Shown here piece by piece: positions 9,001 through 16,559 of a DNA stretch of 29,882 nt (within the stretch, counting starts at the first letter, position 1; every line of letters starts with the position of its first letter). The position numbers were made by a program, and so were the translations under genes. The notes below the pieces were generated by a model that saw nothing but the letters and a program-made list of their open reading frames with translations, had not been told where the DNA came from and ran no database searches. The stretch is from a virus, in the IMG/VR virus record IMGVR_UViG_3300042884_000171, positions 1 to 29,882 of that record; one strand, given 5' to 3'.

Positions 9001-10755
9001 AGACAAGGTTTGCTAGATGTAATAGGAAATACTGTAGTGTCTCCTTTCCAAGTACAACAAGGTGTATTGGATAAGTTTGTTGAGGTATTCCCTATCTCTG
9101 CTAACCCTAAGATTACAAATAGAATTTTAAGACAGTTTGCTGTTGCTAAGGAAACTAATCGTAAACTTGACTATGATCGTTACTCTAGAGTGTTTAAGAA
9201 TGACTTGTTGTATGCTTTGTTCTTAAATAACGTACCTCAAGCAGGTATGTTTGAACAGTTCTTGGACAAGAAGAATCCTGGAAACATAGGTTCTTTGTAT
9301 ACGAATCTTAAGTCTAGACTTATTCAACGAGGAATCACTGCTGAGAACGATATCTTTGGCTTAGTGTCTATTAACTCTGATATCAACTCTACATTTGTAA
9401 GAACAGGATTAAAACAGACTGAGCTAGAGTTCTCTGTAGATATCTACAAAGAGGAGTTTGAAAAAGGCTTTAACTGGTCTCATCCTTCTTTAGATCCTAC
9501 TAATCTATCTGATGCGCAGTTGATAGCAGATATGCAAGGATTCTTTAAAGCGTTTGCTTATGCAGGTATTTTGGGTACACAACTTAATAAAAAGTTTGAC
9601 TCTTACTTGCCTTTGATTCCTGAGTCTATCTATACTTTCCCTATGTCTTCTGTAATTACTAACTTTATCTCAAGTTACGAAGCACAGTTAGAAGAAGGTA
9701 CTTCAGAGTTTATGGATTCTTTTACAGCTCGCTTTAAGGAAAATCATCCAGAGTTATATGGTAGTAAAAATATTCCTGTTACTTTAAACTATTACAAAGA
9801 CTACAACTTGTCTAGAAAGAATATAATAGATCTTACTACTATTTCACAATCTGAACTTACTCTTAAAGATAGTGAATCTGCTCAAGCATCTACTAATCTT
9901 ACTCCAAAAGGAACAGAAGTTAAAGAGGGAATCTACGTAAATCAATCTGCTCTTAGTCAGGAAGAACAATTAGAATTATTTAATTATTTAAAACCTTTCT
10001 TAGAGGAACAAGCAGCTAAAACAAATAAAGGAAAGTCTGCTAGTAAAATGATTGGACTAGGCTTAAGATGGGATTATAAGTCTAATAATACTGGAAAAAA
10101 ATCTGTAAGCATTCCAGACGTTATTAATCCTTTAAATAAAACTAAGTACGGTTACTACACTACTTCTATAAATAATCAACCTTTAGCACCTATTACTTCT
10201 CGTTTCAGAGAATTGATGCAAAAGGCTTCAGGTGTGGACATGACTAATTATGACGGTGCTATTATTAACCTTTATGAAGAAAACACTTTTATTAGTTCTC
10301 ATAATGATGTAGATGAGAGTAGGTCGGCAATTAACTATCCTGTTATTGGGGTAAATCTTGGGGGTACAGGTAATTTCTCTATTGAGTCTAGGGATGGAAG
10401 TCCTAAACAACTTGATCTTAAATCGGGTACTGCATATGTATTTGGAGTAAACGGAGTAAATAGAGAAGTTTTTCATAGAACCCTGCCTAAACCTCAAGAT
10501 AGTTTCTTGCCTGAACTGACTACCAGAGTAGATGGAAAAACTTATGAACCAGGTTCTTACAGAGTCACCATAACTATGAGACGTGTAATGCCGTTAGTAG
10601 AGGGTATGACCACAAATCCTCTTGGTATAGTTACCCAAACATCTAATGCTCCTAAACAACTGACGATTAACTTTGAAGAAGAAAACCAGTTATTCTTGGA
10701 TGAGTCCTTTGCTAAACTCCGTGAGATCAATAATAATCTAAGTAAAAATTGCTAA
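1..10755 (+). CDS. Giant crAss-like virion RNA polymerase protein with zincin and C-terminal AlkB-like domains (5' partial)
   Basis: The reading frame is open from base 1, so the true start lies to the left; a TTG at base 46 is only an internal codon. At least 3584 aa are encoded, ending in TAA. Residues here count from base 1. Seen in order: a long hydrophilic, partly helical N-terminal region with a Pro/Thr-rich linker near 340-360; a zincin motif HEAWH at 1121-1125 followed by acidic EEKLAED near 1157-1163; a first barrel-like region with HKYSMKP (K2166, K2170) and SGTK (K2205); a RIPGQG element then SGSDYDIDKLF with D2499, D2501 and D2503; a long helical region; and an AlkB-type dioxygenase domain at about 3305-3530. 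In crAss-like phages such proteins are packaged and transcribe early genes after injection. The RNAP assignment is by motif and is strong; the domain limits are estimates. It is followed 22 bases later by another giant gene. Confidence 0.88.
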   Translation, partial: LLDDKELQFAHFNNRLFQEDLLNVDTTELSPEQVKSYEDLLANTSNSILSTVKLADKYVGLDETEKKSIISKLFETQANAATNADTNLSTLIGIAEQTRQSLLSVPVNDDRYTFVSEEYKKFQDKIDASIQERLGRFSQTLDTNPQNLTRLELQLAAHTFYPAVDRMNAIDAQYTLENSPLIQPTEPGPNAPELIQNILDELSTRQILNEGEFQFEATRNLQNPETKALQEKLLAIAELSPEELESGELEEGVHDHLTSSQRFDLAQQLELHKILKEQNPDELTALENQLNTIIYNDYGKAVLGLDANNTRAKILEMNKAAMEARLNAPIVNNFSPQPQEVPTPTQKPTPGKVLDVDQDVFDEYALLLSDLNDLVSNPDADIDEVKGQVSELIKNALRNLDNLENLNQVRSALLGLYPDDAQSIEDTFAKASEGIVDVSGLTFVTGKRKEFVQGVIAKLVSQTQVSQTATPEDIVNVPTTDEVIEEAPELITDSVIESDNYESAQETKAKEDKEFTIKGERGLHIATITTNKENQTVQDPAALLIDNIVTVYSEDTRANKVTDLDLRIQSVMGIYEFIFDAPKVERLKAFKEKSSLTEEEKTELVSLLTVNGVPIHNQPFMEYVKENPSKIGSGISSVFVNSDGELVRFTKLGKPSKAKTSLISVPVLPNKNVSPEMASVRKQATEGKIIVSSINGVVSGYGWGAQDARPLAKAVGENIYVHTDPISRTLTGAQKNYVLNPGSVHIVKEGARNPYTGVSIPTNGNTVQTLINAFNNGTLPQTLSESIRTDAAIFLDYMSQQVNSTFVKTKEGGAKSGMRFFKKANLYLTATSGNKIVVEYPVEGKDKKKYIKPSKNQQEDLLKLGESSYKLVSARLVEQNAPYTALVVKESGEVVTKNYNTYSDFVKSPEFGATFIREENRTLSFSPDYRVIEPNVSDVVDATNDNLPVQPAATQPIDAKAGIEKRRQEELSREENVELLYPLILEEFPTREQKERLAKNEQDQKTRQEKRDEINFRYDLEIAALEQPVAPTTSKIDRLRSTLNNLNTGEGPVKFNRNKTLRNNITKKQNEAAKNWVANHPIFKNTPFIFDNTISHPEAYAVWSKAGIFLFEGANYAEAYHEAWHEFSQLYLTPEQKAALYAEARSIYGDLSFVELEEKLAEDFRAYALSEGKVLPVSIAEAKESKSIFKQIWDFISNLLSDKKTVDHYFSRLYRGNLTQFKRKEANQYFIQLFSGKYVYEDEAGNITSLSYKDSKAFLDDLDSIYVYLANNMFANQNATLINVLSSPVAANKTYSYLAKSLLDDHDSLVEQYNKNNDESLLPTIENLRKILEDFNNVTQFHKTNSTLFSDNIRKQLVSEQIVSIEQANVEFATFEASVNEMSQKQIASQTLINALKTLPRYENGEIVLHPVYSVPRLSDFNINWNILQRRLSGSNSYEDLYSRLQELKEEYPQFQQFISYLPSPTESIDKRSSLNFKNEFYKIFSMPYIEGYTTEITRDEEGNIKETKIFQAQSLDAINLRSKFDTDFSLNPSAYSKRNNTTGTFYLDTDKYFATFPGVPTAPKDEEDFAEYNLSLLEMLKPLGFNLSPNAEELFVKENADVQERLVKLIYNKLKSLSQTQAYIMEPLSDLSSDHVNEEDVKVAGESGNVSSVIQYEVEANPQYVNDMRYNAVNKQIWSINQHTFMSKTLNVLNDGNLYPTLDEVYAELPHLNPQNNPNAKSSFVLSYLFNEGGKRRKDKYQGIEVPRKVELGNLLGIKDIEGEKTIDSNESQKHYSDIIGLTKAGIEEINRLSGKSTTRGLVFDRKLRDYLGLLPANNQADPFILSGADQVPYDLFIKRIVPLIEAEVQVTAKGSNKFKIDAYDTDGSPKLTYFHKIFTPEQRTALFSAFKSPASNMSLDKIFESINGNKDIYTRFGQYINSQANKSKIILGETYNLPDSELMKYHFFSAIGRIEQHKLFFGHPYYYKNVKDIEKRLSAWNAFGSYAIIDPQNLEYLESGQSGLSVNSGRDALHTYAQQNNIKVNPNRANIDQISYIVLKDEAVKSTTASKSKSYGENKDAYTNDKSSAKQDAAAFCTIDFFRKFYSISTGVTPEMMEEFKRQDDIYKKYLELQTAPDYAEDTIREELEALLNKKSTYKFTIKKLQYSGHNKIESGESVPVFHKYSMKPILPSEMVDNPELASILQKLHTSSADYAVFSSGTKISETIAPVSLFDGKGKVKSQAVPTGVVDLKYLKEQVLIENKEDFNSIFSTQFRKLVYKDATTESELAGYQEYKSIIENLTNFDKLNFLEQLQDKEKLVEFLIKEISKKNAAESTKDLLQLKTDNTLMYTLDSMIDRTIMESAIVASVKNQIIRQKIPGAQRVQYPVSLIRPSRKLKYYDIVDGKISKAEAIISFSKGYYPLLNLLSPIDNQPIGELDANGIPVNPYTALTRLNEALKDAQFRNTYASQLSMVAIRIPGQGYNTMENFEIVEFLPEESGEIILVPDEMVIKSGSDYDIDKLFCYDPSINNDGSMLIDRVSTPEDLIVRKKELLADLKETRELKRQYTEEKKELLDELGNILTTNGFDASSRLGNLYQELKSLKGVSEGELMDAGVTEGDLETLRKKFSGELVPEKQQKSAETIDKIRRIKNVLRTTSEKELSNSLADLNEWVGDLVKEEKSLLQDLKNLRNGYANALLLNISNRLSQPEIFEALITPNTIETIDKAVKEFGTKSDSTTASLTNLISPIYQLYVFSLNTYKTALGTDAKNNVFHSLLQKTTFYREDEKSVRRYLLESNRTTDGYIDFSRVNNVDGTRISKMSGETISAHVDIEKNDGIASIGLNNLITPVVNYVLMAGTRFNDIVNLINKPSVIDGKKFRSSILDYSKGKSLEDILETILERVPENSLEATLINNSRNKYGAISRNKFISNVYSQMYAKTTQETAREELFNKEEPLFDVRRLAVFLELEDQTRDLATISLAVDYDTFSPQNFESFRSASLELIPYLKEGGEKSTIFNRQGLLDVIGNTVVSPFQVQQGVLDKFVEVFPISANPKITNRILRQFAVAKETNRKLDYDRYSRVFKNDLLYALFLNNVPQAGMFEQFLDKKNPGNIGSLYTNLKSRLIQRGITAENDIFGLVSINSDINSTFVRTGLKQTELEFSVDIYKEEFEKGFNWSHPSLDPTNLSDAQLIADMQGFFKAFAYAGILGTQLNKKFDSYLPLIPESIYTFPMSSVITNFISSYEAQLEEGTSEFMDSFTARFKENHPELYGSKNIPVTLNYYKDYNLSRKNIIDLTTISQSELTLKDSESAQASTNLTPKGTEVKEGIYVNQSALSQEEQLELFNYLKPFLEEQAAKTNKGKSASKMIGLGLRWDYKSNNTGKKSVSIPDVINPLNKTKYGYYTTSINNQPLAPITSRFRELMQKASGVDMTNYDGAIINLYEENTFISSHNDVDESRSAINYPVIGVNLGGTGNFSIESRDGSPKQLDLKSGTAYVFGVNGVNREVFHRTLPKPQDSFLPELTTRVDGKTYEPGSYRVTITMRRVMPLVEGMTTNPLGIVTQTSNAPKQLTINFEEENQLFLDESFAKLREINNNLSKNC
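3361..3375 (+). other. Zincin metalloprotease motif HEAWH in the giant RNAP protein
   Basis: These codons give HEAWH, matching the HExxH zinc-binding and catalytic motif, preceded by YAEAY and followed by an aromatic helix. An acidic cluster (EEKLAED) about 35 residues later could supply the third zinc ligand. Zincin-like domains are known in crAss-like giant transcription proteins. The role is inferred: processing of the polyprotein or of a partner. An amphipathic helix rich in Trp, Phe and Ile follows the domain, as it does after the zincin of the next gene. Confidence 0.7.
6400..7560 (+). other. Two-barrel RNA polymerase catalytic core (double-psi beta-barrel pair)
   Basis: The first barrel-like segment carries HKYSMKP and a downstream SGTK, offering conserved lysines like those of the beta-type barrel in cellular and crAss-like RNAPs. 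The second segment carries a RIPGQG element (comparable to RAPTLHR in beta-prime), a FLPEESG strand, then SGSDYDIDKLF with the metal-binding Asp triad encoded at 7495-7509. The order and spacing match single-chain RNAPs of the crAss-like and RNA-interference type. The assignment of individual lysines is my reading and is less certain than the Asp triad. Confidence 0.82.
9913..10590 (+). other. AlkB-like 2-oxoglutarate/Fe(II) dioxygenase domain fused to the RNAP protein
   Basis: The segment reads as an AlkB domain: a GLRWDYKS strand, a YGYYTTSINNQPL region, a YDGAIINLYEE strand (compare FNxxLxNxY), then SSHNDVDE with the HxD iron ligands H3434 and D3436, PVIGVNLGGTGNFSI (the PxxSxSLG strand), the distal iron ligand H3492 in VFHRTLP, and RVTITMR with R3521 and R3527 in the RxNxTxR arrangement that binds 2-oxoglutarate. 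All catalytic residues are present, so an active enzyme is expected. Known AlkB enzymes oxidatively remove methyl groups from DNA or RNA. It follows a Ser/Thr-rich linker and ends about 55 residues before the stop. Whether it is cleaved from the polymerase is unknown. Confidence 0.85.
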
Positions 10756-10761
10756 TTAAAC

Positions 10762-10769
10762 TATATTTG
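10762..10769 (+). promoter_or_regulatory. Bacteroidota-type -7 box TATATTTG before the second giant gene
   Basis: TATATTTG matches TAnnTTTG, the -7 element of Bacteroidota promoters, and lies in the 22-base gap after the preceding stop codon. It ends 8 bases before the ATG, so a transcript would have almost no leader. I see no TTG at the expected -33 distance, which lowers confidence. Confidence 0.45.
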
Positions 10770-10777
10770 TATTAACC

Positions 10778-13700
10778 ATGTTTTGTCCTAACCTATCAGA
10801 CCCTAATATAAAAGCTCAGTTTGAGTCGCTTCAATCTATTGTCCCAGAGTATGCTTATTATCTCTGGGATAAGTATCAGGGAGAAGTTCCTGCTAAGTAC
10901 TACAATCTTGCAAATCAAACTACTATAACTGATAAAAAATATATCAATTCTATAGCTGATAGGTTTATTCGTTTAGAAAGACAATACGACTTCCTTAAAG
11001 AGATTCAAAATGATCCTGCATACTGGAAGATGTCTACGTCAGAAAGAAGAACTTACGTAGCTGCTAAACACTTTGCAGAGATTCTACCTACAATTGAAGG
11101 ACGTAAGTCTGTTACTATAGATGGTAATCGTATTTACTTGAGTCAAACAGAGAGAGTTAAGTCTCCTGCTGCACTTTATAATTATGCTGTACGACTAAGA
11201 GAAAGTATTAATGCAATGTTCCCATTAGTATCTTATAATCCTCCTGCAACTGTAAGAGAATTATACAGTGGACAAATGCTTGTAGAGTTTGATTTAACTG
11301 GTAGATATGCTAATCCTTTCTTAGAGGCTATTGAGACTCTAGAGGAAGAGGATATGAGAGCAGAACTAGAGTTGTTTGATATCCATGAGAATCTTAAGAA
11401 GGACGAAGCAGGTTTAATGCAAAAGATTGAGTCTGCAAAAGAGTTCTTAGTAGACGGTGAAGTATTGTCATTGGACTCTAGTATGTTCCAAAGAAACTTT
11501 AAGTTAATTCAAGCACTAAAGAATCCAAATATTAAACAGTACTCAGAGGTTTTAAATAAGTTAGTAGCAAGATTTCCAGGAGTTACTTGGAAATGGGATA
11601 CAGACTTAGACGAGATAGGAAGAGTAAACTTTACAACAGGTGAGATTGTATTCAATCCTGAACTAATTAAAGAAGATACCCCTTGGCATGAGTTTGGACA
11701 CTTTGCAGTTAGGGCTATTAGAGAAAGCAATCCAGAACTTTTTGAACAACTTAAAAACGAAATTCAAAAGTTACATGACAATTCTCCTACATCTTCCGCT
11801 TATACTTTTGTAAAAGACAACTACCCTGATTACGTAGGTACTGATTCTTTTTGGGAAGAAGCTATAGTAACTGAGTTAGGAAGACAGGCGGCTACTAAAA
11901 CTGATAGAAGTTTGTTTGATAAAATCTTTGATTGGTTTAAGTCTTTGTTTAAGTCTTTTAATGTAGGAGTTAGTGAAGTTAGCAACATGTCTAACTTAGT
12001 AGACTCTCTCGTAGATCCTTCTAATATATTCGATGTAATTCCTACAAATGATGCTATAGCAGATTATATGTTCCAACGTATAATCCCTACAGAATTAGTA
12101 GATTCTATTACTCAGTATGTAAAACCCACTCCTGATGCTCCTTTTGAGTTTCAAAACTATGCAGATAAAATAAAAACTTATGCTGCAGCTATTAGTGACT
12201 CAGAGTTTAAGAAGATTTTAGATACTAATAAGTATCTAGGATTGGGAACAGAATCCCTTCAAAGAGCATTAAGTGCTATAAATGAAATAAAAGATATAGT
12301 TACTAAAGAGGATGTAGCTGCTTCTGTTTTAGAGTTGGCAGACTACATGCAGTATAGTGGTTACTATTTAACTGGATTACTAAGACACATTGATAACTTA
12401 GCGGAAGATCCTAATATACCTTCAGGAAAAAAACTAGGAGATATAGACAGAGCTTACAGACAAGCTTTATCTTTTGAAAAACATTTAGAAAAGTTTAGTG
12501 AGTTAATCTCTACAGAAAAAGCAAGACAGATGTACAGAGAGGAAACAGCTAAGAATGCTTTCCTAAAAAACTTCGTTACAGCTAAACTTGCAATTACTAA
12601 CATTAAAGAACGTCATGCTGCACTTATATTAGATCCAGTAGTGTCAGAATTATCTGATAGTCTTGCTCTTCAACGTGAGGCTATTGAGAAATCTTTTAAC
12701 GAAGATATTGCTAAGTTAAAATCTAGACAACAGACTCCTAAAATACTTAAGAGGATTGCTGAGTTAGAGGAGAGGAGAGATAGCTCTGTTCCTACTCCTG
12801 AAAATATTAAAAAATTCATATCAAATAACGATTGGATAGTAAAGAATTCTTCTTGGTTTAGTGCATTCAACTCTGCTATGTCTACTAAGAATGCAACCAT
12901 ACAAATGGTTTCTCAATACATTAGGGGCATTAATAACGAGTTTCAAGAAACCCTAAAGCCTATTGCAAAAGAGTGGCAGAATTTAATGGATGATATTGCC
13001 AAAGAAGAAGGAGGGTTTCTAGGTGCAGTTGTAACTCCTAGGGAATTCTATAAACATTACATCAGAGAGACTTCTATCTATAAGATTGTAGATGGACAGT
13101 TAGTAAAAGACCAAGAAGGTATATCTTTAAATAATAAAGTAAAAAGCGTAGAGTTGATAAACAGATCTACTGAGCTACGTTACTTGGCCGAGTTTGGAGA
13201 AACTATCGAGATTCAAGAACAAGCAGAGCAAGACCTTAAGAAGTTTTACGAAGAGTATACTGAGCGTCCATTTACAGAAGAGTATTATAACATTCAAAAA
13301 CTTCTTCCAGAAGATATAAAAGCTAAAAGAAACAAAATCTATCAAGAGATAGGAGCTATTAGGGAAGAGTTTGGAACAGGAGAAATAGATGATAATATTA
13401 TCTTACAACTCAAAGAAAAAGAAAAAGAAATCAATGAGTTAGAACGTTTGTATACTCCAGATGGAGAGTTAAAAACAGGAAAAGAGTACGAAGATGCTTT
13501 AGCTATTCAGAATTGGAAAGAAAACAAAAGAAATCTAAGTGTAATTAGTTTTGTTTTAACTGACGATAGTAAAAACGTATTTGAAAAAGTACTTGCAGAT
13601 AAGAAATCTAAGTTAGCTAAAGGATTTATTACTCCAGAAAGTTATAATAACTGGGCTGCAGTTCACACCCGTACTATCTACACTCAGGAGTTTTACGACA

Positions 13701-16558
13701 CTAGACAAGATATCTTAGACGAGATTCAAGAGTTACTTAGTAGCAGAGGTTCTATTACTGACTTGTATTCTAGTTTGTTTAATCTTTTAAAAGGTAACAA
13801 AGATAAGAACGGAGTTTACGATCCTATTGACGTTACTGAAAAGCAAGTAGTAAAAGCGAAAGAAATAGAACAAGAGATTGAAAATATTAAAGCTTTGCTT
13901 AAACAAGATAGTCCACTAGACGCTAATACTAAGTCTAGACTATCTGGACTTATAGAACAACTTCAAGGACTTCAATCTAACGTAAACTCTGAGTACTATA
14001 ATACTGCAGTTGAACATCAAGTCAATGCTATTAGAACAAAGGTAGAGACAGAAAATCCTGACTTAGATCAAAAGTCTATTGAAGCATTAGTAAATGTTGC
14101 ATTTAAAAACTCTACTTGGTATAAAGACAATCACATTACTAAGTATAGATTTGACCCTAATCTTCGTTCAACAGTTGAAGTAGTAGAGCCTATTTTTATG
14201 TGGAGGGTTACTAGACCTAATGATCCTAAGTATATACAAAAAGATGCTCCTTCTTCATTATGGTATAAGTCTGTAGTAAATGCAGACTTTAAAAATCCTA
14301 ACTATAAGCCAGGGGAGATTACATTTAAAGAAATTACAGGGGGACAATACTATAACCAAGCCTACGATAACTTATCTGATAATCGTAGAAAGCTTCTTGA
14401 CAGAATGACTGACTTACATTATAGAAGTCAGGAAGGACTATATCAAAAAGATAAGTTAGGTGATTTGATTCCAGGATTAAGAAAGACACCTGGAGAAGTT
14501 ATTGATCAAATTAAACTTAAACAGAATATTGTTAAGACTTATTTTAAGAATGTTACTAGTTTCTTCTCAGGAGACAGGGAAGCTTTTTCAGATGAGGAAG
14601 ATATCTTTGGTGCAGCTTATCAAGTAGATGCTTTTGGCGATCCAGTAATGAGAGAGTCTAGAAGACTATTCAATCGTTATGCACGTACTCTTCCTATAGA
14701 ACAGCAGTCTTATGATATCATGACTGCTATGGCTTCTTACGCTACTTCATCTGAAAGATTCAGAAAGATGCGTAAGTATCAATCTACTGTTCTTGCTATG
14801 GAAAGTGTAGTAACAGATAAGGGAGAACGTATAACAGATTCTACTAAAGTAATCAAAGATCTTATTGATCGTGAGTTGTATGGTAAAACTTTGGAGTCTG
14901 ATACACCTTGGAAAAAAACTTCTAACTCTATTATTAGTGGTGTTACAAGTTTTGCAGGATTTAAAACACTTGGACTTAATCTTATAAACTTACCACAAAA
15001 CTGGATTAGCGGACACCTTAAGATATATTCTCAATTAGGTTTCTACCACCTCACTGCTGCTGACTTAGTAAAAGCACATGCAGATACTGCTGGTATTTCG
15101 CAAGAGTTTTATCTTGCATATAATCAATTTGGAGCAAAACCTTTTAGACTATCTTTAGTTGATTACTTTATAGGAACACAGGGAGCTGCTAACCAAGCAA
15201 ATGAGATTAACAACAAAGGTCTTGTAAAATATGGTAAAGTCTGGAGATCTGTTTCTACTCTGAGAGATTATACGGAATTCGACATTGCTGCTGTAACTAC
15301 TTATACTTTCTTGAATAAGTATAGAGTAAAGAAAAAGGATAGTGATGAAACAGTAGCACTTAAAGATGCATTTGAATTAAAAGATGGTATAATTCAGGTT
15401 AAAGATAACGTAGAGGTTAGTCCTGCATTTATAAATAAGATTAGAAACAATGTTCAATTAGCAAATGAAAGAGCACAGGGTATATATGCTTTAAGTGCTC
15501 AGCCAACTGCTTCTAAGCATGCTTGGTTCCGATCAGTAATGTTCTTAAAGAAGTGGATTATACCTGACCTTAAATCAACTTGGGGATTAGAGACTATTCA
15601 CTATGGTTCTGGAATAAGAACAGTAGGTTCTCATATAGCTGCTACTAGATTCTTAAGAGATTTTATTTACTATGATCAGGGTAACTTTTATAATACCTGG
15701 AAATACAGTTCTGAAGTTGATAAAGCAGGTTTAAAACAGTTTGCTATTCAATTTACTACTTTTACCGTACTAGCCAATTTAATAGTTCAAATGTCTCTTT
15801 CTTTAAACTGTGAAGAAGATGCTCAAGCAGATTGGAAAGATTATGTTTGTTTAGCACTTAAGAGAACTGCAAATGAAGCTGAAGGTGTATTCACTCTATG
15901 GGGAATGAATGAAGCATTATTTACTTGGGGTTCTGAAAAAGCAAACGGTATAGGTCTTGCAGATAGGATGTTGTGGAGTTTATTAGGACCTGCAAGTGTA
16001 TTTAAGAAATTCATTACAGATCGTGATGATTTATTTACTACAGATCCTTATTATAGATATCGTTCAAATTCTAATAAAGTAGACTGGGATAAAACTCACC
16101 CTATGCAAGCAGGAGAAATGGGATTAGCTGTATTAGCAATGGAAGCAATGGGAGCTAAAGGAATGTTTATTGGTCCTAAGTCTATTGAATTTCAAAACAG
16201 AGCTTTTAACGCTTACTCGCCTAAGACTTATACTAAAGAACTTGTTACTCGTTACACAAAAGAACATCAAGGTTTAGAGTATATGCCAACTAGGACTCGT
16301 TTAGCTCAAGAATTAAAGTTATTTAAGAAAGAGATGAAGGATTTAGAGAGTCAAGCTTTGAGATATGTAGAACGAGGAGAACCTATTCCAAAAGAAATTG
16401 GAGTAAGAGCTAACAAGTTAAGTGTTTGGTTTGAAAGAAGAGTAGAAAAAATAAAAACAGGTCAAGAAGATGAATCAACGCCTTTTGCATATCCATTTAT
16501 GAACTTAATTGGAGATAGAAAAGGGTTGGATGTTAGTCCTAAGCCTTATAAGAAGTAA
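10778..16558 (+). CDS. Second giant crAss-like virion/transcription-associated protein with zincin domain
   Basis: A 1926-aa protein starting at ATG, ending TAA. A zincin motif HEFGH is at residues 304-308, followed by an acidic FWEEAIVTE segment near 360-368 that can give the third zinc ligand, then an amphipathic aromatic helix (KIFDWFKSLFKSF) much like the one after the zincin of the upstream giant protein. Long charged coiled-coil regions occupy roughly 590-700 and 810-960. Near 1388-1412 and 1650-1675 there are hydrophobic, possibly membrane-interacting stretches. Position, size and zincin agree with the giant proteins next to the virion RNAP in crAss-like phages. A packaged, co-injected cargo or ejection protein is the best inference; no polymerase DxDxD motif was found in it. 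Confidence 0.8.
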   Translation: MFCPNLSDPNIKAQFESLQSIVPEYAYYLWDKYQGEVPAKYYNLANQTTITDKKYINSIADRFIRLERQYDFLKEIQNDPAYWKMSTSERRTYVAAKHFAEILPTIEGRKSVTIDGNRIYLSQTERVKSPAALYNYAVRLRESINAMFPLVSYNPPATVRELYSGQMLVEFDLTGRYANPFLEAIETLEEEDMRAELELFDIHENLKKDEAGLMQKIESAKEFLVDGEVLSLDSSMFQRNFKLIQALKNPNIKQYSEVLNKLVARFPGVTWKWDTDLDEIGRVNFTTGEIVFNPELIKEDTPWHEFGHFAVRAIRESNPELFEQLKNEIQKLHDNSPTSSAYTFVKDNYPDYVGTDSFWEEAIVTELGRQAATKTDRSLFDKIFDWFKSLFKSFNVGVSEVSNMSNLVDSLVDPSNIFDVIPTNDAIADYMFQRIIPTELVDSITQYVKPTPDAPFEFQNYADKIKTYAAAISDSEFKKILDTNKYLGLGTESLQRALSAINEIKDIVTKEDVAASVLELADYMQYSGYYLTGLLRHIDNLAEDPNIPSGKKLGDIDRAYRQALSFEKHLEKFSELISTEKARQMYREETAKNAFLKNFVTAKLAITNIKERHAALILDPVVSELSDSLALQREAIEKSFNEDIAKLKSRQQTPKILKRIAELEERRDSSVPTPENIKKFISNNDWIVKNSSWFSAFNSAMSTKNATIQMVSQYIRGINNEFQETLKPIAKEWQNLMDDIAKEEGGFLGAVVTPREFYKHYIRETSIYKIVDGQLVKDQEGISLNNKVKSVELINRSTELRYLAEFGETIEIQEQAEQDLKKFYEEYTERPFTEEYYNIQKLLPEDIKAKRNKIYQEIGAIREEFGTGEIDDNIILQLKEKEKEINELERLYTPDGELKTGKEYEDALAIQNWKENKRNLSVISFVLTDDSKNVFEKVLADKKSKLAKGFITPESYNNWAAVHTRTIYTQEFYDTRQDILDEIQELLSSRGSITDLYSSLFNLLKGNKDKNGVYDPIDVTEKQVVKAKEIEQEIENIKALLKQDSPLDANTKSRLSGLIEQLQGLQSNVNSEYYNTAVEHQVNAIRTKVETENPDLDQKSIEALVNVAFKNSTWYKDNHITKYRFDPNLRSTVEVVEPIFMWRVTRPNDPKYIQKDAPSSLWYKSVVNADFKNPNYKPGEITFKEITGGQYYNQAYDNLSDNRRKLLDRMTDLHYRSQEGLYQKDKLGDLIPGLRKTPGEVIDQIKLKQNIVKTYFKNVTSFFSGDREAFSDEEDIFGAAYQVDAFGDPVMRESRRLFNRYARTLPIEQQSYDIMTAMASYATSSERFRKMRKYQSTVLAMESVVTDKGERITDSTKVIKDLIDRELYGKTLESDTPWKKTSNSIISGVTSFAGFKTLGLNLINLPQNWISGHLKIYSQLGFYHLTAADLVKAHADTAGISQEFYLAYNQFGAKPFRLSLVDYFIGTQGAANQANEINNKGLVKYGKVWRSVSTLRDYTEFDIAAVTTYTFLNKYRVKKKDSDETVALKDAFELKDGIIQVKDNVEVSPAFINKIRNNVQLANERAQGIYALSAQPTASKHAWFRSVMFLKKWIIPDLKSTWGLETIHYGSGIRTVGSHIAATRFLRDFIYYDQGNFYNTWKYSSEVDKAGLKQFAIQFTTFTVLANLIVQMSLSLNCEEDAQADWKDYVCLALKRTANEAEGVFTLWGMNEALFTWGSEKANGIGLADRMLWSLLGPASVFKKFITDRDDLFTTDPYYRYRSNSNKVDWDKTHPMQAGEMGLAVLAMEAMGAKGMFIGPKSIEFQNRAFNAYSPKTYTKELVTRYTKEHQGLEYMPTRTRLAQELKLFKKEMKDLESQALRYVERGEPIPKEIGVRANKLSVWFERRVEKIKTGQEDESTPFAYPFMNLIGDRKGLDVSPKPYKK

Positions 16559-16559
16559 C

